This document shows, piece by piece, positions 1-7,250 of a stretch of 18,307 bases of DNA (the stretch's first letter is position 1; every line of letters begins with the position of its first letter). The notes below the pieces were generated by a model that searched no databases, was not told the DNA's origin, and was given only the letters and a program-made list of their open reading frames with translations. Source of the stretch: CAYGFH01 sp964356315 (GTDB lineage Bacteria > Patescibacteriota > Microgenomatia > UBA10105 > UBA927); the NCBI GenBank assembly GCA_964356315.1, contig CAYHHA010000027.1:1-18307 (forward strand), given 5' to 3'. A program made the position numbers and the translations under genes.

Positions 1-171
1 TTCGAGGCATCAAAAAAACAATGCTGAAAAGCACGTGGAATGCAAAATGGCGGAGCATGTGGGTCTAGTACGATCTTCGCCATTGTAATACATATTGGCG
101 ATTTAGGGAAAAATTGGGACAAATGGGACACCCATAAGGGTATTTCTGGTCTTATTGCTCCATAGTTGACT

Positions 172-357
172 TTATTCTAAATCATTGTCTTTTGGCTTAC
201 GTCCGAAGAGCTCATCGATGCCTTTGAAGATCCCGATGTATGCCAAATGTCTCGTAATGGTATCTATGGCGCCCTCGGGATTTTCCTTCGGATATCGACA
301 GGTCATGGTGATTTTGGTGCCTCGGCTGGTGGTGATGGTTTTTGAGTTTTTGGACAT
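172..357 (-). CDS. 61-aa hypothetical protein
   Basis: A short protein of 61 residues that I do not recognise. It is rich in Lys and Thr at the N-terminus and acidic at the extreme C-terminus, with no signal peptide, no membrane segment and no Cys pair. It begins 15 bp after the stop codon of the zinc-ribbon gene on the same strand, which suggests one two-gene transcript. The start is ATG, the sequence before it is pyrimidine-rich with no Shine-Dalgarno motif, and the stop is TAA. The opposite strand also carries an open frame of the same size here. I prefer the minus frame because it continues the operon and has a soluble-protein composition. Function unknown. Confidence 0.55.
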   Translation of the reverse strand: MSKNSKTITTSRGTKITMTCRYPKENPEGAIDTITRHLAYIGIFKGIDELFGRKPKDNDLE

Positions 358-372
358 GTTAGGGTGGTAAAA

Positions 373-1446
373 TTATAATACAATCTTGTCGCCTTTCTCA
401 TCGAGAAAGAAATCTTTCCCTTCTTCCAAACCTCTTAGTTTTCCCGTTAGGATTCCAAGTCTGTAATCAATACCACTTGTCGTTAGTGACCAGTTCGTAC
501 CCTCTGTAGTCTGTTGAATAATCTTCTTGAGCATTTTTTTGCTATCATAGTCACCGCGAGAAGTCGTATCTTGAATAGAAAATTCTATAACCACACCTCT
601 TATCATGCTTGGCTTACTGAACTTGAACTTAACAAATCCATCCTTTTCAACGGCTTCGACGAGGGCTTTTTCGAGCTGAGGTAGCGTGAGTGTTTTTATA
701 TTGGAATTCTTTTTTTCTTTGAATTCTTTCATGAAGGCATTCAGCTGATCCAGATTCAATTTTTCGCTCATGTATTTAGAGCCCTCTTCGTCGGACAAAC
801 AAAATCGATCCTTGTTGATTCTAAATTCCTTTAAGTCTTTCTCTGTTGGCCTCTTTTTGGCTGGTGTTGGCGTTAAATCTAGTTCTTCTACTTTCTTATA
901 TCCACAAAAGGGACATTCATTTGTTGTTGTAATTTTTTCCTTAATTCTTGTTTTACTTACATTAAGTCTTCTCGTGCACTTAGGGCATTTCCATGGAATG
1001 TGATCTTTTATTTTCCCATTATCGAAAACTGTTCTCAGAATATCGCACCCTTTACAGCCAAACCAGAATTTCATGCAGTCTTCCTCATTTTTCTCGAAGC
1101 CAATATGCAAATGACTATCGATGAGCTCCATCGGTTTATTGCAGAACTTACATACTACATCCGTTGGTACGGGCGTACTCTCTGTTTTAATATCTCTCTG
1201 TCGATCCCTCTCCATCCAGCGATCGACCGTAGACTTTTTTGCAATGTAGCGTTCTCCCTTCATAAAATATAGATCGAGATCTTTCATGAGCGTCAGATAT
1301 GCCTTTTCTGTTCTCTTCTCGGCATTAGACAGAGGTTTTTTGTGTTCTGGCTGGTAGTTTTCCGTAAAGAGACATTGCTCTACTGTCCCTTCATCATATA
1401 CGTCCTCGTAGTGGGCACGATCTTTGAGCCATTTAGTATGGGTCAT
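373..1446 (-). CDS. Double zinc-ribbon protein, unknown function
   Basis: A 357-residue protein. Four CxxC knuckles are visible at C99/C102, C131/C134, C154/C157 and C178/C181. Their spacing fits two consecutive treble-clef or zinc-ribbon modules, the second being the compact C-P-x-C ... C-P-F-C-G type. The N-terminal 90 residues and the Lys-rich region around residues 195-260 are charged and probably partly helical. The C-terminal 100 residues look like a separate alpha/beta domain with no motif I recognise. There is no signal peptide or membrane segment, so it is probably cytosolic. Zinc ribbons of this kind commonly bind nucleic acid or partner proteins, but the actual role is unknown. It is transcribed away from the structured leader at 1567 and is followed by the 61-aa gene. 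No Shine-Dalgarno precedes the ATG. Confidence 0.8.
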   Translation of the reverse strand: MTHTKWLKDRAHYEDVYDEGTVEQCLFTENYQPEHKKPLSNAEKRTEKAYLTLMKDLDLYFMKGERYIAKKSTVDRWMERDRQRDIKTESTPVPTDVVCKFCNKPMELIDSHLHIGFEKNEEDCMKFWFGCKGCDILRTVFDNGKIKDHIPWKCPKCTRRLNVSKTRIKEKITTTNECPFCGYKKVEELDLTPTPAKKRPTEKDLKEFRINKDRFCLSDEEGSKYMSEKLNLDQLNAFMKEFKEKKNSNIKTLTLPQLEKALVEAVEKDGFVKFKFSKPSMIRGVVIEFSIQDTTSRGDYDSKKMLKKIIQQTTEGTNWSLTTSGIDYRLGILTGKLRGLEEGKDFFLDEKGDKIVL

Positions 1447-1532
1447 AGGTAGGTATTAAGAATTAATATCCTATTTTCACACGAATTGTGGCCTTTTTAC
1501 CAGTTTTCAGCTTCAGATTGGTGCTTTACGCC

Positions 1533-1560
1533 TTGCAATCAAGCCATTTCTGGGTAATAT
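1533..1560 (+). promoter_or_regulatory. Candidate sigma70 promoter for the structured leader
   Basis: TTGCAA at 1533-1538 and TAATAT at 1555-1560, separated by 16 bp. Each hexamer matches the consensus at 4 of 6 positions. The expected transcription start, about 7 bp after the -10 box, falls at the first base of the long helix at 1567. That coincidence is the main support. The same -10 sequence, TAATAT, occurs in the stronger promoter at 11752. Confidence 0.45.
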
Positions 1561-1566
1561 GTGGGT

Positions 1567-1728
1567 ACTACCTTTAGGCATAATTATTAACTTTCGAAAC
1601 TATTTTCGTGCACGCTTGTGCACCAATACGTTCATGTCCGCAACAGCGTGGGGTCAACTCCTCTGCCTTTGCGGACACTTCGAAAGAAGTTACGCCTAAG
1701 GGTAGTCAGAGAGAGCTGGCCCCTTTTT
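1567..1728 (+). ncRNA. Candidate structured leader RNA (attenuator or riboswitch-like)
   Basis: Nested helices are readable on the plus strand. P1 pairs 1567-1579 (ACTACCTTTAGGC) with 1694-1706 (GCCTAAGGGTAGT): 13 bp, with one position pairing only as a U-G wobble on this strand. It continues with 3 bp (1581-1583 with 1690-1692) after one mismatch. P2 pairs 1591-1598 with 1679-1686 (8 bp). Inside are a small hairpin at 1608-1623 (GTGCAC twice, 4-nt loop) and P3 pairing 1635-1643 (TGTCCGCAA) with 1669-1677 (9 bp), capped by a 4-bp GGGG/CTCC stem that again needs a G-U pair. Both wobbles favour a plus-strand RNA. The closing strand of P1 overlaps the terminator-like hairpin at 1698-1725. I match this to no known riboswitch class. 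A DNA-level operator is the alternative. Confidence 0.5.
1698..1728 (+). terminator. Terminator-like hairpin competing with leader helix P1
   Basis: AAGGG (1698-1702) pairs with CCCTT (1721-1725), and GTCAG (1705-1709) pairs with CTGGC (1716-1720) with one U-G wobble. The loop is AGAGAG and the only interruption is a 2-nt bulge at 1703-1704. A T run follows at 1724-1728. Bases 1698-1706 are also the 3' strand of leader helix P1, so the two structures exclude each other, as in an attenuator. The T run is short. A TATAAT at 1734-1739 just downstream could be a separate -10 box, although I see no matching -35. Confidence 0.45.
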
Positions 1729-1757
1729 GTATATATAATTTTTTACCCCCATTATTT

Positions 1758-2165
1758 ATGTCAGATTCTCCGCATACTGCAGCGGCAGCTCCGCTAAAGC
1801 ACCGTATTGCTTTTGCCATCATTACGGCGCTGTCATTCTGGCTGATGGCCAGTTCTGTGATGACGTATCTCATTCAAGATAGTTCTCCGAAACAAACCGT
1901 AGCCCTTCTACAAACTGTACTCTTCCTCATCGGTATTATTTTTGTGTACTTCTGCTTCTATAAATTCAACAAGTTTAAGTTTGAAGACACGGGAAGTTTG
2001 TTCTTCGGGTTTGATGAAATGGATGGAGTGATTATCTGGTTTCTCGTTGCAGCCGTGGTTGTTGGGCTCTCCATTTACTATTATCAGCAGTATCAGGCCA
2101 TAGAGTACAACAGCGCTTATAACAGCCTGATGGACACGCTCAATAAATTTAAGACGGGGTACTAA
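1758..2165 (+). CDS. Small integral membrane protein, three TM segments
   Basis: A 135-residue protein with a short polar, Ala-rich N-terminus and three hydrophobic segments, at about residues 18-40, 47-69 and 92-112. A basic and aromatic linker (YKFNKFKF) follows the second segment. The C-terminal tail is short and polar with several Tyr. No enzymatic motif is visible. The frame is open further upstream, but I chose the ATG at 1758: the extra 50 codons would run through the structured leader and look like translated non-coding DNA. There is no Shine-Dalgarno; the upstream sequence is T- and C-rich. It is the first gene of a probable operon, 31 bp before the DUF262 nuclease. That suggests a membrane partner of the nucleases or a membrane-acting accessory, but this is inference from position only. 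Confidence 0.75.
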   Translation: MSDSPHTAAAAPLKHRIAFAIITALSFWLMASSVMTYLIQDSSPKQTVALLQTVLFLIGIIFVYFCFYKFNKFKFEDTGSLFFGFDEMDGVIIWFLVAAVVVGLSIYYYQQYQAIEYNSAYNSLMDTLNKFKTGY

Positions 2166-2196
2166 TAACTCGTGTCGTAATCTTTAAATCAATACT

Positions 2197-3930
2197 ATGG
2201 AAGCTGCCTTTCAACTACCAATCACGATCAAAGAAGCGGTGAATAACATTCACCAAAAGCGATATCTTCTTCCTGCCATTCAACGAGAGTTTGTGTGGGA
2301 ACCGCAGCAGGTGATTAAACTTTTTGATTCACTTATGCGAGGCTATCCAATTGGCTCGTTCCTCTTCTGGCAGGTGAGTAAGGAGAAGATTAGCGAGTTC
2401 CAGTTTTATGAATTTATCCGTGACTACCATGAGCGAGATAACACCCATAATCCAAAAGCAAACATTACGGGGGAAGAAAATGTCACGGCTATCCTGGATG
2501 GGCAGCAACGACTTACGGCGCTCTATATAGCTATCAAGGGGACGTATGCATTCAAGCTCTACCGGAAACGATCGAAGAATGACAATGCGTTTCCAAAACA
2601 AAAGCTCTACATCAACCTCTTATCTGCTCCTGAAGATTTTGATCTGCAGTACGAGTTCAAATTTCTCACCGAGGAAGAAGCGGCTGTACGAACGGAAAAA
2701 GATTACTGGTTCGAGGTGGGGAAGATTATTGAGTTCGAAAGTCTTCAGGGGATTTATGGCTACTTGCGAGAAAATAAATTGCTCGATAGTGCCTTCGCAG
2801 ACACATGTCTCGTGAGTCTCTTTGAGCTAATCACCACGAAGAAAATCATTAACTACTATCTGGAAACTTCGCAGGAGCTCGACAAAGTTTTGAATATTTT
2901 TATCAGAGTAAATAGCGGAGGAACGATTCTGAGTTATGCGGATATGCTTCTCTCTATTGCCTCCGCTCAATGGCAAACGCTGGATGCCCGTGAGGAAATT
3001 ACGGGGTTTGTCGATGACCTGAATCAGATTGGAAGTGGGTTTAATTTTGACAAAGATTTTGTGCTGAAGACGTGTCTTGTACTGTCCGACATCAAGGATA
3101 TTGCGTTCCGAGTAGACAATTTCAACTCGGAGAATATGAAGATGATTGAACGGAAATGGGCAGACATATCCAGAGCATTGCGGCTGAGCGTAGAGCTGAT
3201 TGCGAGCTTCGGATACAATCAGCAGACGCTGGTTTCCAGCAATGTTCTGATTCCGATTGCGTACTATATCCAGAAAATTGGTGCGTCAGGAAACTTTCTG
3301 CTCTCGTCGAATTACCAAGAGGATAGAGCAAATATCAAGCAGTGGCTGTGCCTTTCGCTTCTCAAGCGGACGTTTAGTGGACAGCCGGATAACGTGCTGC
3401 GACCTATCCGTAAAATTCTCCAAGAACAGGAGAATGGCTTTCCGCTGGCTTCTATTACGGAGCATTTCAAGGGTACGCCGAAGTCGATTGTGTTTACGGA
3501 GGATGACATCGAGTTTCTCCTCAACACACAGTACGGACAGAATCATACGTTCTCTGTGTTGGCACTTCTGTACCCGACACTCGATTTCCGTAATAAATTT
3601 CATCTGGATCACATTTATCCGAAGAGTCTCTTCAGCCCGGCTAGTTTAAAGAAGAGGGGAGTCGGCGATGAAGATGTGAGCTTTTACGAGAATCACGTGA
3701 ATCATTTGGCGAATATCCAGCTTCTGGAAGGTCTACCCAATGAGGAAAAGTCGAACAAGGAGTTTGAAGATTGGGTTGCTATGACCTTCAAAAGTGAGCA
3801 AGATACGAAGGACTACATGCGCAAAAACTACATTCCCGAGAATGTTTCTATCGGGTTCACGAACTTCAAAGAGTTCTTTGAACACCGCAATGAGATGCTC
3901 AGATCACAACTTAAAACGCTCCTTATCTAA
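2197..3930 (+). CDS. DUF262/DUF1524 (GmrSD-type) restriction nuclease
   Basis: A 577-residue protein with both halves of the GmrSD family fused. The N-terminal DUF262 domain (ParB/sulfiredoxin-like fold) shows the REFVW element at residues 30-34 and the diagnostic DGQQR at 101-105, with RVNSGG at 237-242. The C-terminal DUF1524 part is an HNH-like nuclease: HLDHIYP at 469-475, then N-H-L-x-N-I-Q-L-L (from 502) and a downstream N-x-x-K-S-N-K. In the characterised family (GmrSD, type IV restriction) the DUF262 half hydrolyses NTP and the HNH half cuts modified DNA; several anti-phage systems use the same architecture. The length fits a fused GmrSD protein. Its stop codon overlaps the start of the next gene as TAATG, so translation is probably coupled. 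The exact target, modified or unmodified DNA, cannot be read from sequence. Confidence 0.9.
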   Translation: MEAAFQLPITIKEAVNNIHQKRYLLPAIQREFVWEPQQVIKLFDSLMRGYPIGSFLFWQVSKEKISEFQFYEFIRDYHERDNTHNPKANITGEENVTAILDGQQRLTALYIAIKGTYAFKLYRKRSKNDNAFPKQKLYINLLSAPEDFDLQYEFKFLTEEEAAVRTEKDYWFEVGKIIEFESLQGIYGYLRENKLLDSAFADTCLVSLFELITTKKIINYYLETSQELDKVLNIFIRVNSGGTILSYADMLLSIASAQWQTLDAREEITGFVDDLNQIGSGFNFDKDFVLKTCLVLSDIKDIAFRVDNFNSENMKMIERKWADISRALRLSVELIASFGYNQQTLVSSNVLIPIAYYIQKIGASGNFLLSSNYQEDRANIKQWLCLSLLKRTFSGQPDNVLRPIRKILQEQENGFPLASITEHFKGTPKSIVFTEDDIEFLLNTQYGQNHTFSVLALLYPTLDFRNKFHLDHIYPKSLFSPASLKKRGVGDEDVSFYENHVNHLANIQLLEGLPNEEKSNKEFEDWVAMTFKSEQDTKDYMRKNYIPENVSIGFTNFKEFFEHRNEMLRSQLKTLLI

Positions 3931-5414
3931 TGCTCACTAAATCCGATTATCTCAGATATCTGCAGTGCCAGAAGTATCTCTGGCTCCACAAGAACCGGAA
4001 GGAACTTGCCGGAGAGGTGACTGAGGCACAACAGGTAATGTTTGATCAGGGTGAAGAGGTTGAGTCGTACGCGCGCCAGCTATTTCCGGCGGGGAAGATG
4101 GTCGGACGAGATGTATTTGCCGCAGAAAAGGAGACGAAGGATTTTATTAAAGATGGCGCTGAAGTTTTATATCAGGCGACGGCTGTCGTTGATAATCTTT
4201 TGGCGAGAGCGGATATTTTCCAGTACGATCCAGCGGAGAAAACTTGGAATATTTATGAGGTGAAGTCACCGACTCATGTGGAATCGGAGCATCTTTCTGA
4301 TATCTGTTTCCAGAAGGTGGTATTCGAGCGGGCTGGCTACAAGATTGGCAAAACGTTCATTATCCACATCAATAAAGAGTATGTGAGGCAGGGGGATATT
4401 GACCCTAAGGCACTTCTCACTGTCGTCGACGTGACGGACAAGGTCGAGGATTTGGAGAACATTGTTATAAGTGATATTCCGAAAGCATTGGCGTTTACAG
4501 AGGCGGAGAAAGAGCCAAACGTCAGGATAGTGAAGCAGTGTGAATCACCTCATCCATGCCCATTTATGACCCACTGCTGGAAGGATATTCCACCGTATTC
4601 TGTTTATGACCTGAACCGGATTAGCGAGAAGAAGCTCGTGCAACTTTTGGATGATGGCGTGATGGAGGTGGCTAATATTCCTCTCGATTTCCCGATGACG
4701 GACACACAGCTGAATCAAGTAACGGCTGCACAAACCAAGGAGGCGATTATTGACTACCCGGGGATTGCTGCATCGCTTAGTGAGTTGCAGTATCCGCTAT
4801 ACTTCCTTGATTACGAGACGTTTGCATCAGCAATTCCGATCTTTGATGGGACAAAACCGTACCAACAAGTTTGTTTCCAGTACTCTGTTCACGTCTTGCC
4901 GGAGAAGGGAGGGAAGTTGGAGCACTACGAATTTCTGGCACGTGGTAGAGAAAATCCGGTGCCACCGCTTATGACACAGTTGAAAAAAGATATTCCTACC
5001 GGTCATGGAACCGTTCTCGTTTGGTACAAGGGATTTGAGATGGCGCGCAATACGGAGATGGGCGAGATGTTTCCCGAATATAAAGACTTCTTCGCAGGTG
5101 TGAACGCACGAGTATTCGATCTGATGGAGGTTTTCCAGAAGCAGTATTACGTGCATCCGAAATTCAAGGGGAGCTGTTCGATTAAAAAAGTTTTACCCGT
5201 GCTCGTCCCAGATCTCAGCTACTCTGATCTCGAAATCCAAGAGGGAGGTATGGCGATGAGAAGCTACCATGAGATGAATTTTGCTGCGGAGATGGAAGAG
5301 GCGAGTGAGAAAATTTACCAGAATCTTTTGAAGTATTGTGGACAGGATACCCTTGCGATGGTGAGGATTTTGGAGGTATTGGAGGAGACTTTACGAAAAA
5401 ATCTGTCTGCATAA
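3930..5414 (+). CDS. DUF2779 protein: Cas4-like PD-(D/E)XK plus DEDD exonuclease
   Basis: A 494-residue protein. The N-terminal part resembles Cas4/AddB-type nucleases: C13 in the opening L-Q-C-Q-K-Y-L-W motif, then D95 (A-R-A-D) and E110-V-K112 as the PD-(D/E)XK core. C204, C210 and C216 form with C13 the four-Cys pattern expected of a 4Fe-4S cluster. The second half carries F-L-D-Y-E-T at 292-297 (first DEDD acidic pair) and a C-terminal Y-C-G-Q-D-T at 472-477, as in RNase H-fold 3'-5' exonucleases of the DUF2779 family. It is therefore probably a two-nuclease protein acting on DNA or RNA ends. The start ATG shares its A with the TAA of the DUF262 gene. It is the last gene of the unit; a terminator hairpin begins inside its final codons. 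The substrate is unknown. Confidence 0.88.
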   Translation: MLTKSDYLRYLQCQKYLWLHKNRKELAGEVTEAQQVMFDQGEEVESYARQLFPAGKMVGRDVFAAEKETKDFIKDGAEVLYQATAVVDNLLARADIFQYDPAEKTWNIYEVKSPTHVESEHLSDICFQKVVFERAGYKIGKTFIIHINKEYVRQGDIDPKALLTVVDVTDKVEDLENIVISDIPKALAFTEAEKEPNVRIVKQCESPHPCPFMTHCWKDIPPYSVYDLNRISEKKLVQLLDDGVMEVANIPLDFPMTDTQLNQVTAAQTKEAIIDYPGIAASLSELQYPLYFLDYETFASAIPIFDGTKPYQQVCFQYSVHVLPEKGGKLEHYEFLARGRENPVPPLMTQLKKDIPTGHGTVLVWYKGFEMARNTEMGEMFPEYKDFFAGVNARVFDLMEVFQKQYYVHPKFKGSCSIKKVLPVLVPDLSYSDLEIQEGGMAMRSYHEMNFAAEMEEASEKIYQNLLKYCGQDTLAMVRILEVLEETLRKNLSA

Positions 5415-5436
5415 GATAAATCCTGCAGACTTTTTT
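5405..5436 (+). terminator. Intrinsic terminator of the DUF262-DUF2779 operon
   Basis: GTCTGCA (5405-5411) pairs perfectly with TGCAGAC (5424-5430) across a 12-nt loop that contains the TAA stop, followed at once by six T (5431-5436). The left arm lies in the last codons of the DUF2779 gene. This is the clearest Rho-independent terminator in the window. Confidence 0.8.
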
Positions 5437-5657
5437 ACTTATTTTTATTGAAGTAATTTTGTTCTATATTATAGTTTTTGACGTATTTTAAAGCTGAAAT
5501 TCAAGACTTTTCAAAATTTGTAAAAGTTGTAAAATATACTTTGCCATATAATTATCAGACAGCAAGCGCTAGGTGATTGTGGAAAATAAATTGTTGAACT
5601 AATGTGCAATTACTGAGGCGGAAAAATTAGGAGATTTTAATTCCGCAAGTTCGTACA

Positions 5658-5752
5658 TTGAAAATTAGACAGTTAGTTTCATCTCCGTTCTGTTAGTTAT
5701 GTTCCCATAAGCCGCGTGCAGATATTTCCTATCAGGACTGTCTAATTATCAA
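5658..5752. repeat. Long inverted repeat with internal hairpin
   Basis: The arms 5658-5673 and 5737-5752 match at 15 of 16 positions (core AATTAGACAGT / ACTGTCTAATT) across 63 bp. The interior holds a further perfect 5-bp hairpin, TTATG-TTCC-CATAA (5697-5710). The 95-bp unit could be a small structured RNA (a TATAAT lies about 105 bp upstream), a miniature inverted-repeat element, or a recombination or regulatory site. I see no flanking target duplication. Confidence 0.5.
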
Positions 5753-5763
5753 CCATATGGTTG
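5750..5763. promoter_or_regulatory. Perfect 14-bp palindrome
   Basis: CAACCATATGGTTG is a perfect dyad. Its first three bases are also the last three of the right arm of the preceding inverted repeat. It resembles a binding site for a dimeric regulator, or a small hairpin (5-bp stem, 4-nt loop). No long T run follows, so it is not a convincing terminator. Confidence 0.4.
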
Positions 5764-5966
5764 CATTTGAATAAAAGACATCCACTGGAATCACCGAAAC
5801 ACTCGCATCAAAAATGTATAAAAATGTATTCCTAGCATTAGTGTCCTAAAAATATTTTTTACCTTTGCGTGCCTGATTTTTGTGCATCCAGTGTAGTGTT
5901 TTTTGTCGTGCAAAACTTCATGTCAGCTGAGGGCTTTTAGCTCTTATTTATTGACTCTTTTTAGTT

Positions 5967-7250
5967 ATGGTTAATCAAAAAAGTTTGCCGTTCAATGTTA
6001 TTTACGTTCCGATAGATGATCTCAAGCCCAGCGATTACAACCCTCGCTGCTGGAATGATAAGCAGATGGAAGATGTGAAAGAAAGTATCCGCCATTTTGG
6101 GATAGTTGATCCCTTGGTCGTTCAGGGATATGAAAAACGTAAGAACACAATTCTGGGAGGCCACTTACGCTGGCATGCCCTAAAGGAACTTGGATATAAG
6201 GAAGTCCCTGTGTTCTATGTTGTTATCGAAGACCTCGAGAAGGAGAAGGAGCTGAATATCCGCCTCAATGCTAATGTCGGATCTTTTGATTGGGAAGCGC
6301 TCAAGAATTTTGATATGAATTTACTACTTGGGGTTGGTTTTACGCAAGAAGACCTTGGATCAATTTGGGACAAAACTCTAAGTGTTGACGATGACGATTT
6401 TAATGTTGAAAAAGAGCTGAAGGCGCAGAAGACTACTGACATCAAAACAGGTGATTTTTTCCAGCTGGGTAATCACTTTGTTATTTGCGGAGATTCTACT
6501 GACCCGTCCGTTGTTAAGAGATTAGTTGGAAAAAACCGCATGAATGCCCTCTACCTAGATCCTCCTTACAACGTTGGTCTCAATTACAACAAAGGCATGG
6601 GCGAGAAGGCGAGTTACGGAGGGAAGATGAACGATAATAAAACAGATGAAGAATACAAATCTTTTTTACTATCTGCTTTGCGTAATGGACTCGCGGTAGC
6701 CGAACCAGATTGTCACGTATTTATGTGGTGCGACGATAAATATCTTACGATGATACAAGAACTCTACAAACTTACAAGTGTCGAATTCCGACGTATTGCC
6801 TTCTGGCTCAAGAACAACTACAACCCCTCGCCTCGTGTCGCGTTCGGAAAGGCGTATGAGTCGTGCGTCTATGGCACGATAGGGACTCCTTACCTCTGCC
6901 CTGATCTCAAAAATCCACACAGCATTCTAGATAAAGAAATCGGAACTGGCAACCGCATGGTTGAGGATATTTTTGATCAGATGTCGATTTGGTTGGCCAA
7001 ACGTCAGCCAACTCAGCTCTATTGTCACCCCTGTGAAAAACCGCCCACGCTCCATGAGAAACCACTGCGTCGATGTAGTCGACCGGGAGACAATATCTTG
7101 GATTTACATGGAGGATCGGGATCACTCTTGATCTCCTGTGAACAATTGAAACGCACTGCGTTTATCGCAGAAATTGAACCTATTTTTATAAACCTTATCA
7201 TTACTCGCTATGAACAACTTACAGGTAACAAAGCCAAAAAACTTAATTAG
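5967..7250 (+). CDS. ParB-domain DNA methyltransferase (beta class, N6-A or N4-C)
   Basis: A 427-residue fusion. Residues 10-110 are a ParB/sulfiredoxin-like N-terminal domain (opening V-P-I-D-D-L-K-P-S-D-Y-N-P-R, then GGHLRWHAL at 64-72). Residues 160-425 are an amino-methyltransferase with catalytic DPPY at 198-201, an H-P-C-E-K-P box at 354-359 (usually HPTQKP), and the SAM-binding H-G-G-S-G-S at 381-386. The order DPPY before the SAM motif is that of the beta class. Such ParB-methyltransferases are typical of temperate phages, where they sit upstream of the terminase, exactly as here, and probably modify the element's DNA against restriction. It overlaps the next methyltransferase by 41 bp. 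The target base cannot be settled; DPPY occurs in N6-adenine and N4-cytosine enzymes. No Shine-Dalgarno precedes the ATG. Confidence 0.9.
   Translation: MVNQKSLPFNVIYVPIDDLKPSDYNPRCWNDKQMEDVKESIRHFGIVDPLVVQGYEKRKNTILGGHLRWHALKELGYKEVPVFYVVIEDLEKEKELNIRLNANVGSFDWEALKNFDMNLLLGVGFTQEDLGSIWDKTLSVDDDDFNVEKELKAQKTTDIKTGDFFQLGNHFVICGDSTDPSVVKRLVGKNRMNALYLDPPYNVGLNYNKGMGEKASYGGKMNDNKTDEEYKSFLLSALRNGLAVAEPDCHVFMWCDDKYLTMIQELYKLTSVEFRRIAFWLKNNYNPSPRVAFGKAYESCVYGTIGTPYLCPDLKNPHSILDKEIGTGNRMVEDIFDQMSIWLAKRQPTQLYCHPCEKPPTLHEKPLRRCSRPGDNILDLHGGSGSLLISCEQLKRTAFIAEIEPIFINLIITRYEQLTGNKAKKLN

Larger units (their letters stand above)
5437..5966. other. 530-bp AT-rich intergenic region without genes
   Basis: No open frame longer than about a dozen codons with plausible composition is present. 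What it does hold: a perfect TATAAT at 5547-5552 without a good -35 box; a 6-bp hairpin GCGGAA/TTCCGC (5618-5623 with 5641-5646); the long inverted repeat at 5658-5752; the palindrome at 5750-5763; two copies of AAAAATGTAT around 5813-5830; and a pair CACTGGA (5783-5789) / TCCAGTG (about 5886-5892). It separates the defence operon from the phage-like module, so it may contain the promoter of the methyltransferase operon, an attachment junction, or a small RNA. I cannot choose between these. Confidence 0.5.

Noticed and set aside
2..88. Open frame entering from the left window edge and ending in TAA
   Set aside because: Only 28 codons are visible, a second frame is open for 21 codons over the same bases, and there is no motif; it cannot be told from chance.
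115..130. Tandem TGGGACA repeat and the nearby ACCCATAAGGGT dyad as a terminator for the minus-strand gene pair
   Set aside because: The stem is only 4 bp and the T run is interrupted and distant, so it is not a convincing terminator.
185..370. Plus-strand 61-codon frame opposite the 61-aa gene
   Set aside because: It is antisense to a gene that continues an operon, is Met/Val-rich with membrane-like shadow composition, and has no upstream signal.
1608..1757. Upstream extension of the membrane protein gene (50 extra codons)
   Set aside because: It would translate the structured leader and has an atypical Cys/Pro/Gln-rich composition; ATG 1758 fits the protein start better.
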